From: an uncultured Armatimonadota bacterium
GTDB taxonomy: Bacteria > Armatimonadota > Fimbriimonadia > Fimbriimonadales > Fimbriimonadaceae
DNA length: 64,000 bases
NCBI GenBank assembly: GCA_903899015.1
Contig: CAIUHP010000073.1
Coordinates: forward strand, 37,112-101,111
Direction of reading: 5' to 3'
Position numbers and translations under genes: made by a program
The notes under the pieces: generated by a model
Databases searched by the model: none
What the model saw: only the letters and a program-made list of their open reading frames with translations
Told to the model about the DNA's origin: nothing
Shown: positions 8,040-16,420 of the stretch, piece by piece
How positions within the stretch are numbered: position 1 is the first letter of the stretch
Layout of the letters: every line of letters starts with the position of its first letter

Positions 8040-9305
8040 ATGAGCGAAAATCGAAGAAACTGGTCCGGTTCTCACGTCTATCAAGCCGAACACCTGTTCG
8101 CGCCGAACCACCGAAACGAGTTGATCGAAATCGTGACCCAATACTCCAAGGTTAAGGCGCTTGGAACGCGCCACTCCTTCAACTCAATCGCGGACACACA
8201 AGCTGCGATCGTCTCGATGGAAAACTTCGGTCGCATCCTATCTTTAGACAAACACAACTTGACGGTAACGATCGAGGCGGGAGTCCGATATGGTGAGCTC
8301 GGCCAATTCTTGGAGTCTCATGGGTTTGCTCTACCCAATCTTGCTTCTCTACCCCATATCTCCGTTGTTGGAGCTTGTGCCACTGCAACCCACGGCTCGG
8401 GCGTAGGCAATGGGAACCTCGCCACCTCCGTTTGCCGAATGGAAATACTCAAATCAGACGGTTCGATCGTTACCATCGATCGGCACGCCAACCCCGATAT
8501 TTTTGAGGGAGTAGTGGTTGGGTTAGGGGCGCTCGGCATTGTTCTCACCTTAACTCTCGACATCGTTCCCAGCTTCAAAGTCCGTCAGGACGTTTATCAA
8601 GCCTTGCCGTTTGACCAGGCTCTTGCACATTTCGACACCATCATGTCGGGGGCTTACAGCACGAGCCTATTCACTTACTGGACAGGGCCATTCTTTGATC
8701 AGGTTTGGAGAAAAACTCAGACGGATGATGGATCACCGGCTTCGCCAACCTACTTTAGCGCAACCCTCGCCGATGGAAAGCGCAACCCCATTCGAGATAG
8801 TTCGCCCGAAAACTGTACTGAGCAGCAAGGAATTCCTGGACCATGGAATGACCGCCTTCCCCACTTCCGAATGGAATTCACTCCGAGTAGCGGCGAGGAG
8901 CTTCAAACCGAATACTTCGTCGATAGAAGGCAAGCCCCAGAGGCCATACAAGCCCTATCCGCGATCTCAGCCCAACTTGCTCCGATGGTCCACGTCACCG
9001 AGATTCGGGCGATCGCAGCTGACAATCTTTGGATGAGCTCCGCATTTGAACGTGATTCCATTGCGATTCACTTCACGTGGAAGAAGGAGTGGGAAGCCGT
9101 CCATGGTTTGATGCCACAAATCGAGGCGATCTTGGCTCCCTTCAAGCCGAGACCACACTGGGGCAAGCTTTTTACTCTGCCTAAGGAATCCATTCGCGCT
9201 AGCTACCGCAAACTTTCTGATTTCGAGGCTCTCGTTCAGGATTTCGATCCTACACGTAAATTCTCAAATCGTTTCCTAGAACAAAGCCTATTGCCGACTG
9301 ACTAG
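8040..9305 (+). CDS. aldO: FAD-linked alditol oxidase (xylitol/sorbitol oxidase type)
   Basis: A 421-residue member of the VAO/PCMH flavoprotein family, closely resembling Streptomyces AldO, which oxidises terminal hydroxyls of alditols (xylitol, sorbitol) to aldoses and produces hydrogen peroxide. The covalent FAD attachment His is at about residue 45 (GTRHSFN), the FAD-binding loop reads ASLPHISVVGACATATHGSG, and the substrate-site signatures of AldO are kept: CTEQ.GVPGPW-type loop, EFTPSSGEELQTEY, TEIRAIAADNLW (catalytic Glu/Arg) and HWGKLF (catalytic Lys). Length equals AldO (about 418). There is no signal peptide, so it is cytosolic. It stands alone. A lactone oxidase role (L-gulono- or arabinono-lactone) is less likely given these motifs. 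Confidence 0.9.
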   Translation: MSENRRNWSGSHVYQAEHLFAPNHRNELIEIVTQYSKVKALGTRHSFNSIADTQAAIVSMENFGRILSLDKHNLTVTIEAGVRYGELGQFLESHGFALPNLASLPHISVVGACATATHGSGVGNGNLATSVCRMEILKSDGSIVTIDRHANPDIFEGVVVGLGALGIVLTLTLDIVPSFKVRQDVYQALPFDQALAHFDTIMSGAYSTSLFTYWTGPFFDQVWRKTQTDDGSPASPTYFSATLADGKRNPIRDSSPENCTEQQGIPGPWNDRLPHFRMEFTPSSGEELQTEYFVDRRQAPEAIQALSAISAQLAPMVHVTEIRAIAADNLWMSSAFERDSIAIHFTWKKEWEAVHGLMPQIEAILAPFKPRPHWGKLFTLPKESIRASYRKLSDFEALVQDFDPTRKFSNRFLEQSLLPTD

Positions 9306-9363
9306 TCAACAGACTTGCATCTTTCCATGCTCGGTCCACGTCATACCCCCTATAGGTAGTACC

Positions 9364-9741
9364 ATGCCAAAGCACTTAACTGAAGAATTTGAAAAGATCC
9401 AAAACATCCAAGATATTTGGGCAGACCGTATCACCGCGTTTTCTGGCAGCATGGCGTTTGTTTATCTCCACGCCATCGGCTTTGCTGTGTGGATCGCGTA
9501 TAACCTGATTCAGGACAAGAAGGGTTTCGATCCATTTCCGTTCGGCCTTCTCACTCTCATTGTCAGCTTAGAAGCAATCTTTCTTTCCACATTTGTCATG
9601 CTTTCTCAGAATCGCCAAGCCAAACAAGCCGATCTTCGAGCGGAACTCGACTACGAAATCAACGTAAAAGCCGAGAAAGAAGTCGAGGATGTTCGAGCCC
9701 TCCTCGATGAAATTAAACGCATGATCGCAGAGAAGAACTAA
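9364..9741 (+). CDS. DUF1003 family small membrane protein
   Basis: This 125-residue protein has the DUF1003 layout: a conserved ADRITAFSGSMAFVYLHAIGFAVW first membrane helix (about residues 21-44), a second helix (FGLLTLIVSLEAIFLSTFVML, about 62-82), then a charged helical tail beginning SQNRQAKQADLRAELDYEIN. The family is widespread and of unknown biochemical function. The tail probably lies in the cytoplasm as a coiled coil. It starts at the ATG at 9364 just after the alditol oxidase (58-base gap) and may share its transcript. A hairpin follows the stop. Confidence 0.88.
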   Translation: MPKHLTEEFEKIQNIQDIWADRITAFSGSMAFVYLHAIGFAVWIAYNLIQDKKGFDPFPFGLLTLIVSLEAIFLSTFVMLSQNRQAKQADLRAELDYEINVKAEKEVEDVRALLDEIKRMIAEKN

Positions 9742-9757
9742 GCCTTAGCGCTCTATC

Positions 9758-9780
9758 GGGCGGAAATGTTTCATCCGCCC
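9758..9780 (+). terminator. Hairpin after the DUF1003 gene, weak terminator
   Basis: GGGCGGA and TCCGCCC form a 7-bp stem with a 9-base loop, 16 bases after the stop. No T tract follows, so intrinsic termination would be weak. Confidence 0.45.
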
Positions 9781-9922
9781 TCCGATCTGCGTTCTTGAAG
9801 ACAGTGTTTTCCGTTCCAGACAAAACCTGGATTATTTCGGCTCTCTCTTAATCGTTTCGTACCAAGTTAATTCAGAAGGCTTCATTGCGGAATCATATTT
9901 GACGACTGCGCCACGATCATCT

Positions 9923-10387
9923 ATGCACGTTAGATTGACCTGTACCCTATCTCCGAGCCACCGAGCAGGTCGATCGCCTGGTTCCGTGATTTGGTTGCGT
10001 ATCGAAAACAGAGGTAAAAAAACGGAACATGTTTATGCAGCTAGTCAAAGTTGCTTTGATCTCATGTTGCCGGCCGCAGCGAAGAGGATGTTTGGAAGAA
10101 GGCCTCAGGATCCTGTACCGAAACTAGCCTTCCCAATCGGACCTGTCTTGACTTTAAAACCCGGACACTGGATCGACCTGCCGACCGAAGTCTCGAGGTA
10201 TTTCCGCTTAAAGCACGCAATAGACTCAGTCGGCACCTTTGATTGTCAAATCGTATACGACGACATGCTTCCGAATATGTACCTTGCAAGGGACCCAAGC
10301 TATATTCGAAGCACTGCCGGTCGGATCCCCGGTCCGATTATCAGAATTGCCGTTAATTGGTCAGGTCAGGCTTGGATCGTCAAGTAA
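9923..10387 (+). CDS. Protein of unknown function
   Basis: A 154-residue (from ATG 9923) beta-rich protein with no family I recognise. The N-terminal part reads like a small beta-sandwich describing how arguments vary (VRLTCTLSPSH, SVIWLRIENRGKKTEHVY), and LTLKPGHWIDLPTEVSRYF and FDCQIVYDDML follow. No signal peptide or membrane segment is evident. An in-frame TTG at 9899 would add 8 residues; neither start has a clear ribosome site. It lies alone between the DUF1003 gene and the tRNA, transcribed toward the tRNA terminator. Confidence 0.5.
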   Translation: MHVRLTCTLSPSHRAGRSPGSVIWLRIENRGKKTEHVYAASQSCFDLMLPAAAKRMFGRRPQDPVPKLAFPIGPVLTLKPGHWIDLPTEVSRYFRLKHAIDSVGTFDCQIVYDDMLPNMYLARDPSYIRSTAGRIPGPIIRIAVNWSGQAWIVK

Positions 10388-10472
10388 AGTGTAGTTAACA
10401 GAACAGTTCAGGGCAAGCTTGGCCCAAGGAATAGAACCCCCACATTTCGTACAAACGCCCCGGACAAATGAA

Positions 10473-10499
10473 AAATCCCTCTCGGCATGAAAGGGATTT
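10473..10499 (-). terminator. Terminator of tRNA-Gln
   Basis: On the minus strand AAATCCCT pairs with AGGGATTT around an 11-base loop and runs straight into further T residues. It lies 15 bases past the tRNA 3' end, so it fits transcription termination of that RNA. It could also act on the + strand for the gene ending at 10387. Confidence 0.6.
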
Positions 10500-10513
10500 G
10501 AACCTAAAAGAGT

Positions 10514-10589
10514 TGGCTGCCAGACTAGGGCTTGAACCTAGAACCTCCTGATTCAGAGTCAGGCGCTCTGCCAATTGAGCTATCCGGCA
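10514..10589 (-). tRNA. tRNA-Gln (anticodon CUG), CCA encoded
   Basis: The complement folds as a full cloverleaf: acceptor TGCCGGA paired with TCTGGCA (one G-U), D-arm AGCTCAATTGGCAGAGC, anticodon stem CCTGA/TCAGG with loop CTCTGAA (anticodon CTG at 10554-10556), and T-arm CTAGG-TTCAAGC-CCTAG. A genomic CCA follows the discriminator G. It reads CAG codons. The gene for its charging enzyme, glnS, lies 1.4 kb downstream on the window and also on the minus strand, though not co-transcribed with it. Confidence 0.96.
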
Positions 10590-10968
10590 ACGGAAAATGG
10601 ATTTTACCTTCCTTGCGCTTGGTTTCGCTTCCCTTCCAGTGAGACCACTGAAAAATGCTTGCGTCGAGCGAGCACCTCAGCAACTTTGACGGCAAGGGCC
10701 TCCGTTACAAAGAAATGTAGAATCCTTTCGATCGAAGCCGTTTATATGGATTTCAATCTCTTATTCTGATCCAAGCTCACGGTTAAAGACTTTCGATAGG
10801 CGGATTTACGGTGCCTACATATCCAGTTGAAATCGCGTCGAATGTCCTTGCTCTATTCGGCAGCGTATGGACTGCCTTACTTGCCAAGGTGATCATAGTC
10901 AAATTAAGCAAAATCATCTTGTAAGATTGGAGTTATTCCCTTCGTCATCTAGGGTCAGGTCTGGAATC
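10590..10968. other. Gene-free region between tRNA-Gln and the SDR
   Basis: I see no credible gene here; the short frames lack ribosome sites and codon bias. It should hold the tRNA-Gln promoter (minus strand) near 10600-10640 and the SDR promoter near 10880-10950, but I cannot assign either with confidence. Confidence 0.4.
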
Positions 10969-11817
10969 ATGAACAAAACAGTAGTCATCACGGGTGCCTC
11001 GACTGGAATTGGAGCCGCCACGGTTAAGACAATTTCCGAAGCGGGATGGCAGGTGTTTGCGGGCGTGCGGCGGATCGAAGATGCCCCGAAGCTACCCAAT
11101 GTCGTGCCTTTGCTCTTGGATGTAACCGATCGTGCTAGGATTCAGAGAGCCGTCGAAAACGTTCGGTTGTCGCTCGGCAACACGAATCTCGGTGGACTGG
11201 TCAACAATGCCGGGATTGCTCTTGGTGGGCCTCTCGCTTTCCAGCCAATAGACGAATTGCGGCAAACGATGGAAGTTAATTTCTTTGGAGCGGTTCAGGT
11301 GACTCAAGCGTTTCTTCCGCTTTTGGGGCTTGATCCTAAGCGTGAGGGGGCACCGGGCAGAATTGTGAATATGAGTTCGGTTGCCGGTGGCATTGGGCAC
11401 CCCTTTCTTGGCGGGTACGCGGCTAGTAAGCACGCTTTGGAAGGCTTTTCGGAGTCTCTTCGCCGAGAACTGATGCTGTTCGGGATCGACGTTGTTGTCA
11501 TTGGTCCAGGCTCGGTCGCTACCCCCATTTGGGACAAGGCGGAAACTAAGGGCATGGATGGCTACGACGATACCGCCTACGCGTTGTCACTCAAGGCGGC
11601 GATGAAGGTCATCTTGTCCAGTGGTCGAGGCGGGATCTCTGCGGAGTCGGTTGCCAGTCTGGTTGTGGAGGCGTTGTCGTCTTCGGCTCCAAAGGTTCGC
11701 TACGCGCCGGTTCAGGGGAAGTTTGTGAATTGGGTCTTGCCAAGGCTGTTGCCGAAGCGGTTCGTTGATCGGGTGATCGCCAGGAGTCTTGGGTTGGTGG
11801 TTGGAAAGAAGGGGTGA
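10969..11817 (+). CDS. Short-chain dehydrogenase/reductase (classical SDR)
   Basis: A 282-residue NAD(P)-dependent oxidoreductase. The classical motifs are present: TGASTGIG cofactor loop at about residues 9-16, NNAG at about residue 80, an active-site Ser (MSSVAGG) and the YAASK catalytic Tyr/Lys pair near residue 155. The Arg after the second strand (GVRR) hints at NADP preference. The substrate is not evident; similar proteins are annotated as retinol- or steroid-dehydrogenase-like. The frame is open from 10867, but the ATG at 10969 begins at the conserved NKTVVITGAS strand and is clearly the start. It is convergent with glnS, with a three-hairpin element between them. Confidence 0.9.
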   Translation: MNKTVVITGASTGIGAATVKTISEAGWQVFAGVRRIEDAPKLPNVVPLLLDVTDRARIQRAVENVRLSLGNTNLGGLVNNAGIALGGPLAFQPIDELRQTMEVNFFGAVQVTQAFLPLLGLDPKREGAPGRIVNMSSVAGGIGHPFLGGYAASKHALEGFSESLRRELMLFGIDVVVIGPGSVATPIWDKAETKGMDGYDDTAYALSLKAAMKVILSSGRGGISAESVASLVVEALSSSAPKVRYAPVQGKFVNWVLPRLLPKRFVDRVIARSLGLVVGKKG

Positions 11818-11926
11818 TCGGAGCCACGGTTTTGTGTGGCCCGAGTTGCATGTAACATGGCAATTTGGCAGTGAGAATGTCCCGATAAATCGAGACGGTT
11901 AGTGGATCAAGGCGGGTGGGTGGTTT

Positions 11927-11987
11927 CCGGAATAAATTCCGGGGGCCTTATGCGGATTGAAATCCGCGGACCGGCTAGATCCGGTCC
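11927..11987. repeat. Three perfect tandem hairpins between convergent genes (REP-like element)
   Basis: Within 61 bases there are three perfect inverted repeats, each with 7-bp arms: CCGGAAT/ATTCCGG at 11927-11942, GCGGATT/AATCCGC at 11952-11967, and GGACCGG/CCGGTCC at 11968-11987. The second and third abut. No T tract follows on either strand close by, so this is not a standard terminator. It could still stop or stabilise transcripts of the SDR and glnS. The form resembles dispersed REP-type palindromes; no second copy is in this window. Confidence 0.6.
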
Positions 11988-12024
11988 TATCCAATACTCT
12001 GCGTAGCTCCTTAGACCCTAGCTC

Positions 12025-13737
12025 CTACTTCGCCTTCTCGATCTTGGCCCACGAATCGCGTAGGGCGACGGTTCGGTTGAAGATGAGGTGCTGGGAGGTC
12101 GAGCTCTTGTCTACACAGAAATAACCAAGGCGCTCGAACTGATAACGGTCACCGGGAACGGTATCCGCAACGCTTGGTTCGATCCAGCACTTCGTGATTG
12201 TCTTCGACTCCGGATTGAGATTGTAGATGTAGTCTTTACCCTCGGGAACATCATCTGGATCTTCCTTTACGAACAAGTGCTCGTAAAGTCTGACTTCTGC
12301 TTCAAGAGCATGTTCAGCCGAAACCCAGTGAAGGGTGGCTTTGACTTTACGACCATCGGGAGCGTTCCCACCACGAGTTTCAGGATCGTAAGTGCAATGC
12401 AACTCAACTATTTCCCCATTTTCATCCTTGATCACTTCATTGCACTTGATGAAGTAACCGTATCTCAGCCTGACCTCGCGACCAGGAGTGAGGCGGAAGA
12501 ACTTGGGTGGTGGCACTTCGCGGAAGTCGTCCTGCTCAAGATAAAGCTCTCGGCTGAAAGGAACCTTCCGTGTTCCGGCATCCGCATTTTCCGGATTGTT
12601 AATTGCATCAACCATCTCTGACTGACCTTCGGGATAGTTTGTGATGACGACCTTAATCGGGTTCATTACCGCCATAACACGCTGAGCCCGCTTGTTGAGA
12701 TCTTCCCGGACACAATCCTCCAGAAGATGCCACTCAATCGTGCTGTCCGATTTGGCAATTCCAATTCTTCGACAAAATTCAGCAATGGCTTCCGGAGTGT
12801 AGCCACGACGTCGCAATCCTGCGAGCGTCGGCATTCGCGGATCGTCGTATCCGTCGACATGGTTGTCATTGACCAATTCGATGAATCGGCGCTTACTCAT
12901 GACCGTGTAGGGCAGCTTTAGCCGAGCGAATTCGATTTGTCGAGGGTGATAGATTCCAAGCTCTTCGAGGAACCAATCGTAGAGCGGTCGGTGGATTTCA
13001 TATTCCAATGAACAAAGCGAGTGGGTCACTCCTTCGATGGAGTCTTCCAAGCCATGAGCCCAGTCATACGATGGGTAAATGCACCATTTGTCGCCCTGAC
13101 GATGATGGTCGGTGTGGCGAATGCGATACATGAATGGATCTCGCATGACGATGTTCGGCGACGTCATGTCGATCTTCGCTCGCAGGGTTCGGGCACCGTC
13201 CGGAAATTCACCCGCTTTCATCCGTGCGAACAAGTCCAAATTCTCCTCGACGCTTCGATCGCGGTAGGGGCTCTCGATACCAGGTGAAGTAAGGGTTCCT
13301 CTCGTCTTGCTGAGTTCTTCAGGAGATAGGTCACAAACGTAGGCCTTCCCTTTCTTAATGAGGTCCACTGCCCATTCATACATCTGATCGAAATAGTCCG
13401 AGGCGAAGTAAAGGTTCTCTTCCCAATCGGCACCTAGCCACTTAACGTCCTCAAGGATTGCATCGACAAACTCTTGGTCTTCACGGGTCGGATTGGTGTC
13501 GTCAAATCGCAAATTGAACTTGCCGCCAAATTCTTTTGCGATGCCATAGTCAATCCAAACTGCTTTGGCGTGTCCGATGTGCAAATAAGCGTTAGGCTCG
13601 GGCGGGAAGCGGGTGTGAACGTGATTAAACCGTCCTTCGGCTAAATCCTGCTTAATGGCGTCACGAATAAAATCCGAAGGTGAATTCGGCTCGTTTGCTT
13701 CAATGACAGGTTCGGTTTGAGATGCTGTGTTATCCAT
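12025..13737 (-). CDS. glnS: Glutaminyl-tRNA synthetase
   Basis: Class I aminoacyl-tRNA synthetase that charges tRNA-Gln. The ATP-binding motif is [16 protein letters not shown] (HIGH form) and the second signature is VMSKRR. GlnRS-specific segments are seen, such as [43 protein letters not shown] and the C-terminal anticodon-binding barrels with [15 protein letters not shown]. From the ATG at 13737 ([10 protein letters not shown]) it is 570 residues, close to the usual 550-570; an extra 44 residues to an ATG at 13869 look unlike the family and are rejected. A direct GlnRS means glutamine charging need not rely on the Glu-tRNA amidotransferase path. Confidence 0.96.
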   Translation of the reverse strand: MDNTASQTEPVIEANEPNSPSDFIRDAIKQDLAEGRFNHVHTRFPPEPNAYLHIGHAKAVWIDYGIAKEFGGKFNLRFDDTNPTREDQEFVDAILEDVKWLGADWEENLYFASDYFDQMYEWAVDLIKKGKAYVCDLSPEELSKTRGTLTSPGIESPYRDRSVEENLDLFARMKAGEFPDGARTLRAKIDMTSPNIVMRDPFMYRIRHTDHHRQGDKWCIYPSYDWAHGLEDSIEGVTHSLCSLEYEIHRPLYDWFLEELGIYHPRQIEFARLKLPYTVMSKRRFIELVNDNHVDGYDDPRMPTLAGLRRRGYTPEAIAEFCRRIGIAKSDSTIEWHLLEDCVREDLNKRAQRVMAVMNPIKVVITNYPEGQSEMVDAINNPENADAGTRKVPFSRELYLEQDDFREVPPPKFFRLTPGREVRLRYGYFIKCNEVIKDENGEIVELHCTYDPETRGGNAPDGRKVKATLHWVSAEHALEAEVRLYEHLFVKEDPDDVPEGKDYIYNLNPESKTITKCWIEPSVADTVPGDRYQFERLGYFCVDKSSTSQHLIFNRTVALRDSWAKIEKAK

Positions 13738-13938
13738 ATTCAACGCAAGTCCACCGGCCGCTTCGCCGGGCGTTTCAGTCCATCCATTTTTGAAACGCTT
13801 ACTCTCCTTAAAGTATACGTTTGCAGGCAGGCTCGGCGCAGGAATCCCAATCGAGCAATCCCATTCCATGGCGAATTTTGGTCAATTTTCGATAGGTGCA
13901 AGTACAAGACCTGTGTTATCCTGTTACAAGGTGAGACC

Positions 13939-14499
13939 TTGACTCAAATTTGGCTATCCCTCATTCTTTTCGCAAACATGCTGACAACCTGGCGTCCATT
14001 CGACGCCCAATTCATGAAATCGGCGGTAGGCGAAAATGTCACGATCTGCCTGGACGGGCAGAATGTCCATTCCACTTTTGCAGGCAAGCTCGGATTTCGT
14101 GACAACAGCGGCACTTGGTTATCTGTTTGCGCCGATGTGAGGAGTCCGATCATGCAAGGCCAAATTTGCACGATTCACCCTGCAAACTCTGTAAAGGTGG
14201 GTGGCCGCGTGGCAGCCGCGGGGAATATTGTTTCACGATTCTTTTCAAGAGCTCAGTCAGCGGACGAATGTGCCGCCCTTCAGTTAGCGGTTTGGAAAGT
14301 TCTTGAAGATGGTCCTGGCGAAGCCGACTTTGGAAGTGGACATTTCCAGGCAATGGCTAATTCTTCCGTTATTTCGCTCGCCCAACAATTCATAGTGGCT
14401 GCCGCACTCGATAAATCACCCCAACCAGCGGTATATCTTGCAGCGACTGGCGGACAAAGCCAGCTTGCTATCAATTCGACTTCCAGTTCCGACAAATAA
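13939..14499 (+). CDS. Secreted protein with thioester-domain-like Cys/Gln pair
   Basis: A 186-residue predicted secreted protein. A TTG at 13939 preceded by AAGGTGA (5-6 bases upstream) gives a signal peptide (TQIWLSLILFANML, about residues 2-15); the ATG at 13978 would remove most of it. The mature part has LSVCADV (C64) and, 50 residues on, AALQLAVWKVLED (Q115). In surface thioester domains an internal Cys-Gln bond forms between a C-x-D strand and a QxAIW helix, and PEP-CTERM-type secreted proteins share the same pattern. No C-terminal anchor or sorting signal is present. I infer a covalent-adhesion-like or related fold; this is a motif-level call. A strong terminator follows. Confidence 0.62.
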   Translation: MTQIWLSLILFANMLTTWRPFDAQFMKSAVGENVTICLDGQNVHSTFAGKLGFRDNSGTWLSVCADVRSPIMQGQICTIHPANSVKVGGRVAAAGNIVSRFFSRAQSADECAALQLAVWKVLEDGPGEADFGSGHFQAMANSSVISLAQQFIVAAALDKSPQPAVYLAATGGQSQLAINSTSSSDK

Positions 14500-14521
14500 C
14501 TCTAACTCTGATTCTCTTTGA

Positions 14522-14554
14522 CCGTTTGGCCCGTTTGGGCCAAACGGTTTTTTT
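14522..14554 (+). terminator. Rho-independent terminator
   Basis: CCGTTTGGCCC and GGGCCAAACGG form a perfect 11-bp stem with a 4-base loop, followed by seven T residues. It ends the secreted-protein gene whose stop is at 14499. Confidence 0.95.
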
Positions 14555-14703
14555 GTCTCTAACGGGCCCATATCCCTACTGTTTTAGCTTCAAAAGCGCG
14601 ATTAGACCCAATTGAAACCCTGGTAAGAATACTTTGGGGAATATTGACGAATATTAAGACATCACCATATGGAACGTGGCTACACGATCCAAGAGGACGT
14701 CTT

Positions 14704-15672
14704 ATGAAAGAAGAGAAACAGTTTGGGAAATTCAACGAAGAATTGAACCGAAGAGAGTTCCTTAAATCGATGGCATGTGCTGCGTCCGGCTTGCTATTTA
14801 CCGTGAACGGCGGGATACCTCACCGATTTAACTTGCTTAGTTCCGAGGGAAATGATGCCGCTCGTGAATCCTCGTTCTCGTTCGTTCAAATAAGCGACAG
14901 CCACATTGGTTTCAACGCGGAACCCAATCGCCAAGTTCTTCAAACCTTTAGCGGCGCAGTTGCGAAGATAACCAAATCCGAGACAAAACCCGATCTAGTG
15001 CTTCATACCGGCGACATCACCCATAACGGCCGTGAGGAAGAATTCGAGTCGGCCGACCAGGTCCTAAAGCAACTTCACTCCGAGCGATATTTTGTGCCCG
15101 GCGAGAGAGACGTTCTTCCAGACAACGGCAAGAGTTACCGTAACCGCTTCGGAAAGAATTCGAAAGGGGACGGCTGGTACAGCTTTGACCATAAAGGTGT
15201 TCATTTCGTGGGACTGGTCAACGTGATGGATTATAAGGTTGGAGAATGTCCCTCTCTCGGGGGCATTCAACTGGAATGGGTTGAGAAAGATCTTGCTCCA
15301 TTGAAAGACAGTAATCCAATCGTCGTGTTTAGTCACGTTCCGCTGTGGCTGGCTTGTTCGGAATGGGGTTGGGGCACGCGAGACGGGGAGCGAGCACTCA
15401 ATTTTCTTCGAAGATTCGGCTCGGTAACGGTTCTCAATGGTCACGTTCACCAGTCGATGCAAAAAATCGAAGGCAATATCACATTCCATTCCGCTCGATC
15501 GACGGCGTATCCACTTCCTGCGCCTAAGACGGCTACTTCACCTGATCCAATCACCATCGCTGCTTCTTCTCTAAAGAGCCTTCTTGGGATTTCGAATATC
15601 CAGTATTTTCAAGACGATCCTCGACTCACGGTCATTGATACTTCCCTTGCCTACTCGGACGGACTTCTCTAA
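14704..15672 (+). CDS. Calcineurin-like metallophosphoesterase with Tat-type signal
   Basis: A 322-residue exported phosphoesterase. A twin-arginine-like NRREFLKSMACAASGLLF signal occupies about residues 16-35, so it probably acts in the periplasm. Dinuclear metal motifs follow: DSH (about residue 65), GDITHN, VVFSHVPLW and NGHVHQ. The Asn/His motif that is usually GNHD or GEHD reads GERD here (about residue 137), replacing the catalytic His with Arg. The start at 14704 is chosen because AGAGGAC lies 7 bases upstream; an upstream in-frame start at 14644 lacks this. Substrate unknown; related proteins include phosphodiesterases. Confidence 0.85.
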   Translation: MKEEKQFGKFNEELNRREFLKSMACAASGLLFTVNGGIPHRFNLLSSEGNDAARESSFSFVQISDSHIGFNAEPNRQVLQTFSGAVAKITKSETKPDLVLHTGDITHNGREEEFESADQVLKQLHSERYFVPGERDVLPDNGKSYRNRFGKNSKGDGWYSFDHKGVHFVGLVNVMDYKVGECPSLGGIQLEWVEKDLAPLKDSNPIVVFSHVPLWLACSEWGWGTRDGERALNFLRRFGSVTVLNGHVHQSMQKIEGNITFHSARSTAYPLPAPKTATSPDPITIAASSLKSLLGISNIQYFQDDPRLTVIDTSLAYSDGLL

Positions 15673-15709
15673 AGTGTCCTTGAGCGAGAGGTAGCATGCG
15701 AAAACGCAA

Positions 15710-16420
15710 ATGGATTTCATGTCGGCCATTGATGTCTTCGTAGAGGGCTTTACACTCGGTAAGAGCAAAGTTCATCCCTATCTGGTCACCCGATATAAGA
15801 ACCTTTGGATCATGCGCGACGCAGAGGGGCGAAAAGAGCCACGTGTTACCGAAGTGGTTGCCTGTCACGAAGATCCAGACGAGATTGCCCGGCAAATTCG
15901 AGAGTTCGGATTGAAATGGCATTTCCTATCGCTCATTCATCCTTTTGATGCTGATTTTGATGCGATTCGATCGACGGTCAAGGGACACGGATATCGAGCC
16001 AAGTCAACCGAAGGATTTTTCGTGCATCAAATGCACGAGATTCCCACTTTCACATCTTTGCCTGAGGTTCGGCCGATTCTATCGACAAGCATCCCCGCTA
16101 CCAAGAACTGGGTGAAGACGTATCCGCCCGAGTCCCACACCTATGGGGTATGGGAGGATGACGGAACCGAGGCTCTAGGGTGGGTTCAGTCGACCCCAGT
16201 CCGAGATGCGTCCTGGATCTCCAACCTCTATGTCCGCGAAGAATATCGTAAGCAGGGCTACGGTCGAGCCCTAATGAGCAAGATGCTTTTGGATGATCGT
16301 GAGCGAGGGGTAAAGACCAGTGTATTACTCGCCAGCACTGCCGGCGGAAGGTTATATCCGCACTTGGGATATGACCGCATAGGCACTCTCCAGCTCTTTT
16401 GCCCGATCCACAGAGACTAG
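15710..16420 (+). CDS. GNAT family N-acetyltransferase
   Basis: This 236-residue protein ends in a GNAT fold: YGVWEDDGTEALGWVQSTPV (strands), WISNLYVREEYRKQGYGRALM (acetyl-CoA-binding motif A, R/Q-x-x-G-x-G/A form) and LASTAGGRLYPHLGYDRIG. The N-terminal 120 residues form a second, degenerate domain with HFLSLIHPFDADFDAIRSTVKGHGYR, possibly a duplicated GNAT half. Acceptor substrate cannot be told from sequence. It is convergent with, and overlaps by 4 bases, the AraC-type regulator gene. Confidence 0.82.
   Translation: MDFMSAIDVFVEGFTLGKSKVHPYLVTRYKNLWIMRDAEGRKEPRVTEVVACHEDPDEIARQIREFGLKWHFLSLIHPFDADFDAIRSTVKGHGYRAKSTEGFFVHQMHEIPTFTSLPEVRPILSTSIPATKNWVKTYPPESHTYGVWEDDGTEALGWVQSTPVRDASWISNLYVREEYRKQGYGRALMSKMLLDDRERGVKTSVLLASTAGGRLYPHLGYDRIGTLQLFCPIHRD

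Noticed and set aside
11927..11987. tRNA or attenuated RNA gene
   Set aside because: The three hairpins have 7-bp arms but no cloverleaf geometry or CCA end.
12088..12621. 177-codon + strand frame within glnS
   Set aside because: Antisense to conserved GlnRS sequence; no start signal or homology.
13738..13869. 44-codon N-terminal extension of GlnRS
   Set aside because: It is low-complexity, unlike the family N terminus, and the ATG at 13737 starts the conserved part.
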